Shown here: positions 26,275-34,247 of the stretch, in pieces | Numbering within the stretch: position 1 is the stretch's first letter | Layout of the letters: the number at the start of each line of letters is the position of its first letter | Source of the DNA: Raineyella sp. W15-4 | Lineage (GTDB): Bacteria; Actinomycetota; Actinomycetes; Propionibacteriales; Propionibacteriaceae | Assembly: GCF_033170155.1 (NCBI RefSeq) | Contig: NZ_CP137079.1 | Span: 3,596,001 to 3,660,000 of the forward strand | Direction of reading: 5' to 3' | Length of the DNA: 64,000 nt | Made by a program: the position numbers and the translations under genes | Notes under the pieces: generated by a model | The model's input: the letters and a program-made list of their open reading frames with translations, nothing else | Database searches by the model: none | Told to the model about the DNA's origin: nothing

Positions 26275-28026
26275 CTACAGCTTCCAGGTGCGCGGGATGT
26301 TGCGCAGGTTCGAGCGGGCCATCGACACCACCTCACCGGCCCCGCCGTTGAGGACCGTCTTGCTCATCGCGGTGGCGAAGCCGATCAGCTGCTCGCCGGT
26401 CACCGCCGGCGGCAGCGACAGCGCGTCCGGATCGGTGATCACCTCGACCAGGGACGGGCCGCGGTGGGCCAGGGCGGCGGTCAGCGCCGGCTCGATCTGC
26501 GTCGGTTCGGTCACGGTGTCGGCGTGGTACCCGATCGCCTTCGCGACCTGCGCGTAGCTGACCGGCGGCACGTCGGTGCCGTGCCCGGGCAGGCCGTTGA
26601 CCAGCATCTCCAGCTTGACCATGCCGAGGGTGGAGTTGTTGAACACCACCACGGTGATCGGCAGCTGGTACATCTGCGCGGTCACCAGCTCACCGAGCAA
26701 CATGCCCAGGCCACCGTCGCCGGACACCGAGATCACCTGCCGATCCGGGTAGGCGAACTGCGCCCCGATCGCGTGCGGCAGTGCGTTCGCCATCGACCCG
26801 TGCAGGAAGGAGCCGATCAGCCGGCGGCGGCCGTTCGGGTTGATGTAGCGGGCGGTCCACACGTTGCACATGCCGGTGTCGGCGGTGAAGATCGCGTCCT
26901 CGGCGGCGACCTCGTCGAGCAGGTTCGCGACGTACTCCGGGTGGATCGGGCGCTTGCGGGCCGGCTTGTGCGCGTACGCCCCGACCGTGGAGGTCATCAA
27001 CTTCTCGTGCTTCTTCAGCATCTCGGCGAGGAACGCCCGCCGGGTCTTCCGCTCGACCAGCGGCAGGAGTGCCCGCAGGGTCGGCACCATGTCGCCCTGC
27101 ACGGCCAGGTCCACGCCCGTCCGCCGGCCCATGGTGGCCGCGTTGCGGTCGATCTGGGCCGTCCGGGTGCCGGGCAGGAACTGGTCGTACGGGAAGTCGG
27201 TGCCGAGCAGCAGGAGCAGGTCGGCGCCCGCCATGCCTGCGGCCGCCGCGCCGTAACCGAGCAGGCCGGTCATCCCGACGTCGTACGGGTTGTCGTACTG
27301 GATGAAGTCCTTGCCGCGCAGCGAGTGGCCGATCGGGGCGGCGATCTTCTCGGCGAGTTCGATCACCTCGTCGTGCGCGCCCTCGACGCCGGCGCCGGCG
27401 AAGACGGCCACCGTGTCGGCGGCGTTGATCAGGTCCGCCAGTTCCCGCACCGCGGCCGGGTCGGGGGTCAGGCTGGCCTTGCGGACGTCGTGCCAGGCCG
27501 GGGTCGGCACCGTCGCCTCCCGGTCTGCGACGTCGCCGGGGATGCTGAGGACGGCGACACCGCGCTCGGCGATCGCGTGGTGCATCGCGGAGTCCACCAG
27601 CCGCGGGAAGACCGTCGGGTCGGTGACCAGCTCGTTGAAGACCGAGCACTCATTGAACAGCCGGTCCGGGTGGGTCTCCTGGAAGTAGCCGGTGCCGATC
27701 TGCTGGCTGGGGATGTGGGAGGCGATGGCGAGGACGGGGGCGCCGGAGCGGTTCGCATCGTAGAGGCCGTTGATCAGGTGCAGATTGCCCGGCCCGCAGG
27801 AGCCGGCGCAGACCGCCAGCTCGCCGGTGAGTTGGGCGTCCGCGGCGGCGGCGAACGCGGCCGCCTCCTCGTGCCGGACGTGGATCCAGTCGATACCGCC
27901 GGCCGCCGAGCCGCCGGAGCGGCGGACGGCGTCGACGATGGGGTTGAGCGAGTCTCCGACGATCCCGTAGATCCGTCGGACGCCGGCCTGTTGGAGCTGG
28001 GCGACGAGTTGTTCGGCGAGCTTCAC
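26275..28026 (-). CDS. poxB: Pyruvate dehydrogenase (quinone)/pyruvate oxidase, thiamine-diphosphate dependent
   Basis: 583 residues from a GTG with GGGAGGT 4-5 nt upstream; the frame stays open further upstream but the PoxB N-terminus 'KLAEQLVAQLQQAGV' fixes this start. 'GIVGDSLNP', 'HVRHEEAAAFAAAADA' (catalytic Glu), 'SCGPGNLHLINGLYDA' and the ThDP motif 'GDGGLGMLLGEL...NN' are present. The C-terminal end resembles that of membrane-associated PoxB. It oxidises pyruvate to acetate and CO2, passing electrons to quinone, which fits with the cytochrome bd genes at the other end of the window. Confidence 0.93.
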   Translation of the reverse strand: MKLAEQLVAQLQQAGVRRIYGIVGDSLNPIVDAVRRSGGSAAGGIDWIHVRHEEAAAFAAAADAQLTGELAVCAGSCGPGNLHLINGLYDANRSGAPVLAIASHIPSQQIGTGYFQETHPDRLFNECSVFNELVTDPTVFPRLVDSAMHHAIAERGVAVLSIPGDVADREATVPTPAWHDVRKASLTPDPAAVRELADLINAADTVAVFAGAGVEGAHDEVIELAEKIAAPIGHSLRGKDFIQYDNPYDVGMTGLLGYGAAAAGMAGADLLLLLGTDFPYDQFLPGTRTAQIDRNAATMGRRTGVDLAVQGDMVPTLRALLPLVERKTRRAFLAEMLKKHEKLMTSTVGAYAHKPARKRPIHPEYVANLLDEVAAEDAIFTADTGMCNVWTARYINPNGRRRLIGSFLHGSMANALPHAIGAQFAYPDRQVISVSGDGGLGMLLGELVTAQMYQLPITVVVFNNSTLGMVKLEMLVNGLPGHGTDVPPVSYAQVAKAIGYHADTVTEPTQIEPALTAALAHRGPSLVEVITDPDALSLPPAVTGEQLIGFATAMSKTVLNGGAGEVVSMARSNLRNIPRTWKL

Positions 28027-28063
28027 CGTGCACCTCCCGAGGTCCTTGTGGGACCCGCAGCAA

Positions 28064-28095
28064 GAAGTTGACACTTCACTGATAGTTGATACTTC
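28064..28095. promoter_or_regulatory. Direct repeats upstream of poxB (putative operator)
   Basis: AGTTGACACTTC (28066-28077) and AGTTGATACTTC (28084-28095) are 12-bp direct repeats with one mismatch and an 18-bp period. The first is also part of a GAAGT-TGAC-ACTTC inverted repeat (28064-28077). They lie 38-70 bp upstream of the poxB start in a locally AT-rich patch. The regulator is unknown. Confidence 0.5.
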
Positions 28096-28227
28096 TACAA
28101 TATGCCTCCGGTGCACATCCGGGAACGCCCACCCAGGCCTCCCCTGACCCGCCCCCTCCGAAGGCGCCCGGGTGGCGGCTGGAATACTGCGGAGCGACAT
28201 CCGCAGCTGCCCCGAGGAAGGCCCCCG

Positions 28228-29019
28228 ATGCACGACGACACACCCGTCCACAGCTGGCTCACCGACATGGACGGGGTGCTGGTCCATGAGAACCGGCCGA
28301 TCCCGGGGGCCGCCGAGTTCATCGAGGCGCTCGAGCGCACCGAGCGGCGCTACCTCGTCCTGACGAACAACTCGATCTTCACTCCGCGCGACCTGCGGGC
28401 CCGGCTCGCCCGCAGCGGCATCGACCTGCCCGAGGAGAACATCTGGACCTCGGCGCTGTCGACCGCGGCGTTCCTGGCCGACCAGTCGCCGGGTGCGACG
28501 GTCTACGTGCTCGGCGAGGCCGGCCTGACAACGGCCCTGCACGAGTCGGGGATGATCCTCTCCGACACCGAGGCCGAATACGTGGTGCTCGGTGAGACCC
28601 GTGCCTGGTCGCTGCCCGCGATCACCCACGCGATCAACCTGATCCTCGGCGGCGCCAAGTTCATCGCCACCAACCCGGACCCGACCGGCCCCTCACCGGA
28701 GGGGATCACCCCCGCCACCGGCGCGGTCGCCGCCCTGATCACCCGGGCGACCGGGATCGAGCCGTACTACTGCGGCAAGCCCAATCCGTACATGATGCGG
28801 TCGGGCCTGAACCGGATCGGCGCGCACTCCGAGAACACCGTGATGATCGGCGACCGGATGGACACCGACGTGATCTCCGGCCTCGAGGGCGGGATGCGGA
28901 CCATCCTGGTGCTCTCCGGCATCACCCAGCGCGAGGACATCGCACGGTTCCCGTTCCGGCCCAGCCGGGTGCTGGACTCCATCGCCGACGTGATCCCGCT
29001 GGTCGAGAAGTACGCCTGA
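28228..29019 (+). CDS. HAD-IIA family hydrolase (NagD-like phosphatase)
   Basis: 263 residues. 'WLTDMDGVLVHENRPIPGA' is motif I with the D-x-D pair; 'VLTNNS' is motif II, 'CGKPNPYM' carries motif III Lys and 'MIGDRMDTDVISG' is motif IV. This is the NagD/ phosphoglycolate phosphatase-like subclass with a C2 cap. Substrate unknown. Start chosen at ATG 28228 with GAGGAAGG upstream. Confidence 0.9.
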   Translation: MHDDTPVHSWLTDMDGVLVHENRPIPGAAEFIEALERTERRYLVLTNNSIFTPRDLRARLARSGIDLPEENIWTSALSTAAFLADQSPGATVYVLGEAGLTTALHESGMILSDTEAEYVVLGETRAWSLPAITHAINLILGGAKFIATNPDPTGPSPEGITPATGAVAALITRATGIEPYYCGKPNPYMMRSGLNRIGAHSENTVMIGDRMDTDVISGLEGGMRTILVLSGITQREDIARFPFRPSRVLDSIADVIPLVEKYA

Positions 29020-29023
29020 GAGG

Positions 29024-29191
29024 TCAGCGCGCCTCGCGGAACTCCACATGCTTGCGGGCCATCGGGTCGTACTTCTTCAGCACCAGCCGGTCCGGCGTGT
29101 TCCGCCGCGACTTGCGGGTGACGTAGGTGAATCCGGTGCCGGCGGTGGAGCGCAGCTTCACCAGCGGGCGCAGGTCGTTCTTCTTGGCCAT
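29024..29191 (-). CDS. rpmG: 50S ribosomal protein L33 (Cys-less form)
   Basis: 55 residues, '[20 protein letters not shown]' at the N-terminus and '[18 protein letters not shown]' in the middle, the standard L33 sequence. It lacks the two CxxC zinc-ribbon pairs, so it is the C-minus paralogue; actinobacteria often keep this form for zinc-limited conditions alongside a Cys-containing copy. No other zinc-regulated ribosomal gene is next to it, so whether this is the main or the alternative copy cannot be told. It is convergent with the HAD gene (4-bp gap). Confidence 0.95.
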   Translation of the reverse strand: MAKKNDLRPLVKLRSTAGTGFTYVTRKSRRNTPDRLVLKKYDPMARKHVEFREAR

Positions 29192-29396
29192 CTCGGGAGT
29201 CCTTTCCTTGGGGGCGGGCCCAGGGCGCCTGAGGCCGCCGGAGACCCCAGCGCCGGGCCCCGTCGGCCGCACAACGTCGGCCTGCCGACAATCATTCCCA
29301 CGATCGGCGACCGCGGTCCGGCCCGGCGACCCCCAGGCGGATCTAGGGTGACCAGGCCGGGGCCCGGTGGGCCAGCACCGACTCGAAGGGTCCGAC

Positions 29397-30182
29397 ATGC
29401 GCACACTCGTCACGGCACTCATCGCGAGCCTCCTGCTCGTGGCGGGCACCTCGCCGGCCCACGCCATCACCCATGGCACGCCCGATGGCGACGATCATCC
29501 CTACGTCGGTTTCCTGGCCACGTACAACGCCACCACCGGCGAGGGGATGCTGTGCAGTGGCACGCTGCTTTCGGAGCGGGTCTTCCTCACCGCCGGCCAC
29601 TGCACGGCCGGCAACCCGACCTACGTCTCGGTCTGGTTCGACGCCGTGCCCGACCCGCAGCACCCCGATGTCGTCGGCGGCACCGCATACACGCATCCGG
29701 CCTACGATCCCGGCACCTTCTACCAGCACGACGTGGGCGTCGTCGTCCTCGACCGGCCGGTGCCGAGCGCGACGTACGGCCGGCTGCCCGCGGTCAACCA
29801 GCTCGACTCGCTGGGGCCCGGCAACCGCACCACCTTCACCTCGGTGGGCTACGGCCTGCAGGCGTCCTTCCCGGACGCGGCGGCGTGGAAGAACCGGGCG
29901 GACGTGGTCCGGATGGTCGCCCACCCGCGCCTGGTCCAGATCAACACCGGCATGCCCGAGGTCGGTGACTTCGCGATGCTGCTCTCCGCGAACGCCAACA
30001 CCGGCGGCATCTGCTCCGGTGACTCGGGCGGCCCGAACTTCCTCGGCGACAGCACTGTCATCGCCGGGGTCACCTCCTACACGCGCAACCCCACCTGCGC
30101 GGGCACAGCAGGTGTCATGCGCCTGGACCGCAGCGATGTCCTCGACTGGGTCGAGGGCATGCTGGCGACGGCCGGGCACTGA
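29397..30182 (+). CDS. Secreted trypsin-like serine protease (S1 family)
   Basis: 261 residues with a signal peptide (charged MRTL, hydrophobic core, cleavage after 'AHA' at 23). The mature start 'ITHGTP' resembles an S1 N-terminus. Catalytic residues are His68 ('TAGHC'), Asp112 ('[10 protein letters not shown]') and Ser210 ('GDSGGP'). Four cysteines (53, 69, 206, 234) can make the two standard disulfides. Start 29397 is preferred over upstream ATG 29367 because AGGG lies 7-8 nt before it and the signal peptide begins there. Substrate is unknown. Asp at the usual S1-pocket position is not obvious ('[10 protein letters not shown]'), so trypsin specificity is not assured. Confidence 0.9.
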   Translation: MRTLVTALIASLLLVAGTSPAHAITHGTPDGDDHPYVGFLATYNATTGEGMLCSGTLLSERVFLTAGHCTAGNPTYVSVWFDAVPDPQHPDVVGGTAYTHPAYDPGTFYQHDVGVVVLDRPVPSATYGRLPAVNQLDSLGPGNRTTFTSVGYGLQASFPDAAAWKNRADVVRMVAHPRLVQINTGMPEVGDFAMLLSANANTGGICSGDSGGPNFLGDSTVIAGVTSYTRNPTCAGTAGVMRLDRSDVLDWVEGMLATAGH

Positions 30183-30328
30183 GACCGCCGCATGCCGCCG
30201 GCCCGGGCAGCGCCGACGGCCACCCGGTGGCTGGCCACAGATGAGCGGGAGCAGCGACCCGATTCCGCCTGGCAGCACCCCGAACCCAATTTACTTCAAC
30301 TTTTAATAGCTAGGCGTACGATGGGGCC

Positions 30329-30823
30329 ATGGAACGGCAGGAGACGAACGAACCCCGGTGGCTGACCACGGAGGAACGACGCGCCTGGCTGGCCCTGGGC
30401 GGGGTGGTGTTGCGGCTGCCGACGGCGCTCGACGGCCAGCTGCGACGCGATGCCGGACTGCGGTTCTTCGAGTACATGGTGCTGGCCGGACTGTCCGAGG
30501 CCCCGGACCACACCCGCCGGATGAGCGACCTGGCCGCCTTCGCCGAGGGCTCGCTGTCGCGGCTCTCCCAGGTCGTCGCCAAGCTCGAGCACCGCGGCCT
30601 GGTGGTCCGGTCACCGGATCCGGATGACCGCCGGGCGACCCTGGCGACGCTGACCGAGGAAGGCTGGGAACTCGTCGTCCGGACTGCACCGGGTCATCTC
30701 GAGGCCGTCCGGACGTACGTCTTCGACGCGCTGGCCGCCCCCCAGGTGCCCCAGCTCACCGCCATCGCCGAACAGATCCTGCAGACGATCGACCCCGAGC
30801 ACGAGCGGCCCGCGGATCGCTGA
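30329..30823 (+). CDS. MarR-family transcriptional regulator
   Basis: 164 residues with a central winged helix: 'EGSLSRLSQVVAKLEHRGLV' is the recognition helix, followed by the wing 'RSPDPDDRRATLATLTEEG', the standard MarR DDRR signature. A TACGAT hexamer at 30317-30322 lies 7 nt before the ATG, so the mRNA is probably leaderless. No divergently transcribed partner is adjacent, and its targets are unknown. Confidence 0.92.
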   Translation: MERQETNEPRWLTTEERRAWLALGGVVLRLPTALDGQLRRDAGLRFFEYMVLAGLSEAPDHTRRMSDLAAFAEGSLSRLSQVVAKLEHRGLVVRSPDPDDRRATLATLTEEGWELVVRTAPGHLEAVRTYVFDALAAPQVPQLTAIAEQILQTIDPEHERPADR

Positions 30824-31127
30824 GCATCCCGCCCGAAAGAACACCACATGATGGGACCTGATTGTCACTGACGTGAGAAGGGTCACGGAATACCTATTTT
30901 CCCCCTGAAAATGCGGCCCGTCCCCTATCCTGCGCTCTTACGCCATACCCGGCGACCACGGCCGACTGTGTCGCGGGAGAATGTCGCGGAAGAATATGGC
31001 CGCTGCGGCGCCGACCCTCGACCACCTCCCCCGGTCCCGCAGCTGCACGCTCACCGCCCCCCGGTCGGTCGCCCGGCCGCATCGGCGCCGGACACCCGGA
31101 CACGAAGAACGGGCTCGGACACGAAGA
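30824..31127. other. Intergenic stretch without a convincing gene
   Basis: The first 90 bases (to about 30915) are AT-rich for this genome and contain an ATTTTC/GAAAAT inverted repeat (30896-30912). A 15-bp direct repeat CGGACACGAAGAACG occurs at 31097-31111 and 31116-31130 (period 19). Open frames here have no ribosome binding site and run into the antisense of the tRNA, so I do not call a gene. Confidence 0.6.
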
Positions 31128-31180
31128 ACGCCCGCACCTACACCGTAGGCCGGGCGTCCGGTGATGTCCCGAGACATCAC
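31128..31180 (-). terminator. Two hairpins downstream of tRNA-Leu
   Basis: On the minus strand, directly after the tRNA: GTGATGTC-loop-GACATCAC (31161-31180, perfect 8 bp, 4-nt loop), then ACGCCCG...CTAC/GTAG...CGGGCGT (31128-31157) followed by TTCTTCGT. The second, with its T-rich tail, looks like the terminator; the first may be a processing or stabilising stem. Confidence 0.6.
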
Positions 31181-31182
31181 AA

Positions 31183-31268
31183 TGGTGCGCGAGAGAGGAT
31201 TTGAACCTCCACGTCCCAAGGGACACTGGCACCTGAAGCCAGCGCGTCTGCCGTTCCGCCACTCGCGC
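31183..31268 (-). tRNA. tRNA-Leu (anticodon CAG)
   Basis: 86 nt with an encoded CCA. The acceptor stem pairs GCGCGAG with CTCGCGC. The anticodon arm is CTGGC-TTCAGGT-GCCAG, giving anticodon CAG. A long variable arm (TGTCCCTTGGGACG) identifies a class II tRNA, and the T arm GGTTCAAATCC is canonical. It reads CTG, the dominant Leu codon here. Confidence 0.97.
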
Positions 31269-31311
31269 ATGAGTGATCCGAACAGGTCTCCCTGCCCGCA
31301 GCAACCGGTAG

Positions 31312-31342
31312 ACCATAGCATACGCGGCGCCCGACGCGTCAA
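31312..31342 (-). promoter_or_regulatory. Putative promoter of tRNA-Leu
   Basis: On the minus strand TTGACG (31342-31337) and TATGGT (31317-31312) are separated by 19 bp; the latter is preceded by TGC, an extended -10. The transcript would begin about 35-40 nt before the tRNA 5' end. Confidence 0.4.
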
Positions 31343-31465
31343 ATCGCTCGGTCGGGACCCGCCTTTCCTGAGGCCCACACCGCCCGGCGGTCAGCGTACC
31401 GCCGTCGCCGACGCATAAGATCAGAGGTGCGATACCCATGTGCAGTCGGCCGGAAGGAACTGAAG

Positions 31466-32206
31466 GTGGGAGTCTTCGACCGCTTCGAGCGGAAACTCGA
31501 GGGTGCCGTCAGTGGTGCCTTCGCCCGCGCGTTCAAGGGTGACGTGCAGCCGGTGGAGATCGCCGCCCGCCTGCAGCGGGAGCTGGACGCCGAGGCCAAG
31601 GTCGTCTCCCGCGACCGCCGTCTGGTGCCCAACGAGTTCACCGTCTTCCTGTCCCAGCACGACTACGAGCGCCTGACACCGTACGGCAAGACGCTGAGCC
31701 GCGAGATCGTCCCCGAGCTCAAGCAGCACGCGTCCAGCCAGGGATACATCTTCAACGGCCCGATCTCCATCACGTACGAACTCGACACCTCGCTGCCCAC
31801 CGGCAAGTTCACCGTCGTCTCCCAGGCGGTGGCGGGCGTGGACGCCGCCGGCGGGCCGGCGCCCGGCGGGCCCGGGGCAGCCGGCGCCCCCACCCCGCTG
31901 CACCGCACCCGGCTGGTCCTGGAGGTCAACGGGATGCGTCACCCACTCACCCCGCCGGGCTTCATCATCGGCCGCGGCACCAGCGCCGACCTGCGGATCA
32001 ACGACCCGGGCATCTCCCGCCAGCACGCCGAGATCAAGGTCTCCGGCACCGGCGACGACCAGCAGGTGACCATCGTCGACCTGGGGTCGACCAACGGCAT
32101 CATCGTCAACGGCCAGCGCGTCACCCAGGCCATCCTCACCGAGGGCTCCCGGATCGAGATCGGCTCGACCCGGATGCTCATCCATTCCCCCGGCACGGAT
32201 CAGTGA
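31466..32206 (+). CDS. fhaA: FHA-domain protein FhaA (DUF3662 + FHA)
   Basis: 246 residues from GTG, with GGAAGGA upstream; 'VGVFDRFERKLEGAVSGAF' is the conserved FhaA N-terminus, so the upstream in-frame ATG at 31427 is rejected. Residues 1-115 are the DUF3662 domain, then a Gly/Pro/Ala linker, and the C-terminal FHA domain ('GFIIGRGTSADLRI', 'ISRQHAEI', 'LGSTNGIIVNG') binds phosphothreonine. In mycobacteria FhaA is tied to PknB/PknA signalling and MviN-dependent peptidoglycan synthesis. First gene of the envelope locus. Confidence 0.94.
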   Translation: MGVFDRFERKLEGAVSGAFARAFKGDVQPVEIAARLQRELDAEAKVVSRDRRLVPNEFTVFLSQHDYERLTPYGKTLSREIVPELKQHASSQGYIFNGPISITYELDTSLPTGKFTVVSQAVAGVDAAGGPAPGGPGAAGAPTPLHRTRLVLEVNGMRHPLTPPGFIIGRGTSADLRINDPGISRQHAEIKVSGTGDDQQVTIVDLGSTNGIIVNGQRVTQAILTEGSRIEIGSTRMLIHSPGTDQ

Positions 32207-32709
32207 TGTCCGACATCCTCCTCGCCGCGCTCAAGATCGGCTACCTCGCGCTGCTGTGGCTGTTCATCCTGCTCGCGGCCAACGTCATCCGCACCGACCT
32301 GTTCGGCCGGCGGGTGCCCACCTCCGAGCTCCCCTCCGCCAGGGCCGAGCGCACCGAGCGAGGCAGGCGCGACGGTCACCGGGCCGCCGCCCCGGTGACT
32401 CCCCCGGCCGCCCCGCCGGTCCGGCTGGTGGTCACCAACGGCCCACACCTGGGCATGGCGGCGGAGGTCGACCAGGCCGGGACGTACGTGATGATCGGCC
32501 GCTCCCCGGAATGCGCCATCGTGCTCGACGACGACTTCGTCTCCACCCGCCACGCCCGGGTGGTCAACGGGGATGCCGGCCTCTATCTGGAAGACCTCGG
32601 TTCGACCAACGGCACATTCGTCAACGGGCGCCGGATCACCGGTGCGACGATCATCGGGCCGGCCGACGAGATCAGGATCGGGCGGACGATCCTGAAACTG
32701 GAGTCGTGA
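32206..32709 (+). CDS. fhaB: FHA-domain protein FhaB (FipA-type membrane-anchored)
   Basis: 167 residues. One N-terminal transmembrane helix (about 9-28, 'YLALLWLFILLAANVI'), a basic linker, then an FHA domain with 'IGRSPECAIVLDDDFVSTRHA' core and 'LGSTNGTFVNGRRI'. Starts at ATG 32206, sharing one base with the fhaA stop (TGATG). The paralogue in mycobacteria is a kinase substrate placed at the division site. Confidence 0.93.
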   Translation: MSDILLAALKIGYLALLWLFILLAANVIRTDLFGRRVPTSELPSARAERTERGRRDGHRAAAPVTPPAAPPVRLVVTNGPHLGMAAEVDQAGTYVMIGRSPECAIVLDDDFVSTRHARVVNGDAGLYLEDLGSTNGTFVNGRRITGATIIGPADEIRIGRTILKLES

Positions 32710-32711
32710 GC

Positions 32712-34247
32712 ATGCCGTTGTCCCTCCGCTACACGGCACACTCCGAGATCGGGCTGGTCCGCAAGAACAACCAGGATTCCGGCTATGCGTCCGGACAGCT
32801 GCTGCTCGTGGCCGACGGGATGGGCGGCGCAGCCGCCGGTGATCTGGCCTCCGCCGTCGCGGTGACCCGGCTGCGGGCCCTCGACGAGGAACTGGCCGCC
32901 GCCGCGAAACCGCCGCGGGGAGAGGACCTGCTGAGCCGGATCACCCAACGGGTCCACGACGCCAACGAGCTCATCGCCGATCTGGCTGCGGACAACCCCG
33001 CCCTGGACGGGATGGGCACCACCGTCACCGCGGCCGCGTTCGACGGGACCGACCTGGCCGTGGTGCACATCGGCGACTCGCGGATGTACCGGATGCGCCG
33101 CGGCAGTCTGGTCCGGGTCACCCACGACCACTCGTGGGTCCAGTCGCTGGTCGACGAGGGCCGGCTCACCCCCGAACAGGCCGCCACCCACCCGCACCGT
33201 TCCCTGCTGCTGCGGGTGCTGAACGGGGCCCCGAACAACGACCCGGACATCGGCCTGGTCGACACCGCCGCCGGCGACCGGCTGCTGCTGTGCTCCGACG
33301 GCCTGTGCGGCCTGGTCGACGACACCGACCTGGCCCGGATGGTCGCGGTCCCCGACCGCACCCGCGCCCTGGAGCAGTTGATCGCCGCCGCGCACGACGC
33401 CGGCGGGTCGGACAACATCACCGTCATCCTCGCCGACCTCGTCGCCGAGCCGCCCGACGGATCGGCGCCGGTCACCGTCGGCGCCGCCGCGACCCGGGAG
33501 ATCCCGTCGGTCTCGGAGCGGACCCAGGAGATCCCGCTCGATCCGGCCCAGTTCGCCGCCCCGCTGCTGGTCGACGCGGAGGGCCGGCCGGTCCCCGAGG
33601 ACGTCGCCAGTCAGGCCCAGGCGCTGGAGAAGCCGCTGCGGCACGACATCGACCCGACCCCGGTGGTGACGGCGCACCACACCACCGCCCAGCAGGCGGT
33701 CCCGCGGCGGATGGCACTGGCGGAGGACGAGCGCTACGCGCCCCGCGAGGATCCGTCGCCGCGCCGGCGGGTGGTGGTCACCCTGATCTCGCTGCTGGTC
33801 GCCGTGCTGCTGGTCGGCGGCGCCGTCGTCGGCACCTGGGTGGTGTGGCGCGGCAGCTACTTCATCAGCGCCGACGGCGGAAAGGTCGCGGTCTACCGCG
33901 GTTTCGACGCAACGATCGGGTCCTGGCGGCTGAGCCGGGTGGTGGAGACCGAGGACATCACCATCGCCGATCTCTCCCCTCGCTACCAGCAGCAGGTGCA
34001 CGACAGCATCACCGTCGAGTCGCTGTCCGCAGCGCACGCCAGTGTGGCGGAACTCTCCCAGAACGCCGCGTACTGCCGTACGGTCCGGGCCAAGGCCGAC
34101 GAGGCCGCCGCCGAGGCCACCCGCGCCGCCGAGGAGCAGGCCCGGCAGGCCGCCGAACAGGCCAAGCAGCACCCGGCCTCCCCGTCCGCCTCGCCCCAGC
34201 CCGTGTCGACGCCGACGCCGGTCGTCCCGGACTACGGGGAGTGCTGA
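32712..34247 (+). CDS. pstP: PP2C-type Ser/Thr protein phosphatase PstP
   Basis: 511 residues. The catalytic domain (1-235) has 'RKNNQDS', 'VADGMGG', 'GDSRMYR', 'LCSDGLCGLVDD' and 'GSDNITVI', the metal-binding Asp/Gly motifs of PPM phosphatases. A long linker, a transmembrane helix (about 354-378) and an extracytoplasmic domain rich in Ala/Glu at the end follow. A GGAG 8 nt before ATG 32712 decides the start against GTG 32706. It counteracts PknB, encoded four genes later. Confidence 0.94.
   Translation: MPLSLRYTAHSEIGLVRKNNQDSGYASGQLLLVADGMGGAAAGDLASAVAVTRLRALDEELAAAAKPPRGEDLLSRITQRVHDANELIADLAADNPALDGMGTTVTAAAFDGTDLAVVHIGDSRMYRMRRGSLVRVTHDHSWVQSLVDEGRLTPEQAATHPHRSLLLRVLNGAPNNDPDIGLVDTAAGDRLLLCSDGLCGLVDDTDLARMVAVPDRTRALEQLIAAAHDAGGSDNITVILADLVAEPPDGSAPVTVGAAATREIPSVSERTQEIPLDPAQFAAPLLVDAEGRPVPEDVASQAQALEKPLRHDIDPTPVVTAHHTTAQQAVPRRMALAEDERYAPREDPSPRRRVVVTLISLLVAVLLVGGAVVGTWVVWRGSYFISADGGKVAVYRGFDATIGSWRLSRVVETEDITIADLSPRYQQQVHDSITVESLSAAHASVAELSQNAAYCRTVRAKADEAAAEATRAAEEQARQAAEQAKQHPASPSASPQPVSTPTPVVPDYGEC

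Noticed and set aside
21933-26336. A 1467-codon open frame on the minus strand opposite cobO to cobK
   Set aside because: It is a mirror of strongly coding plus-strand genes in very high GC DNA; its Gly/Arg/Pro/His-rich translation has no domain.
28062-28105. TTGACA and TACAAT upstream of poxB as a plus-strand promoter for the HAD-IIA gene
   Set aside because: The spacing is 22 bp, too long for a standard promoter; the repeats are better explained as an operator.
28027-28629. Upstream in-frame extension of poxB that would add about 200 residues
   Set aside because: The extension is antisense to the HAD-IIA gene and has no domain; the GTG at 28026 has a good ribosome binding site and begins a standard PoxB N-terminus.
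30911-31204. A 97-codon plus-strand frame in the gap before fhaA
   Set aside because: It runs into the antisense strand of tRNA-Leu, lacks a ribosome binding site and is rich in Arg/Pro.
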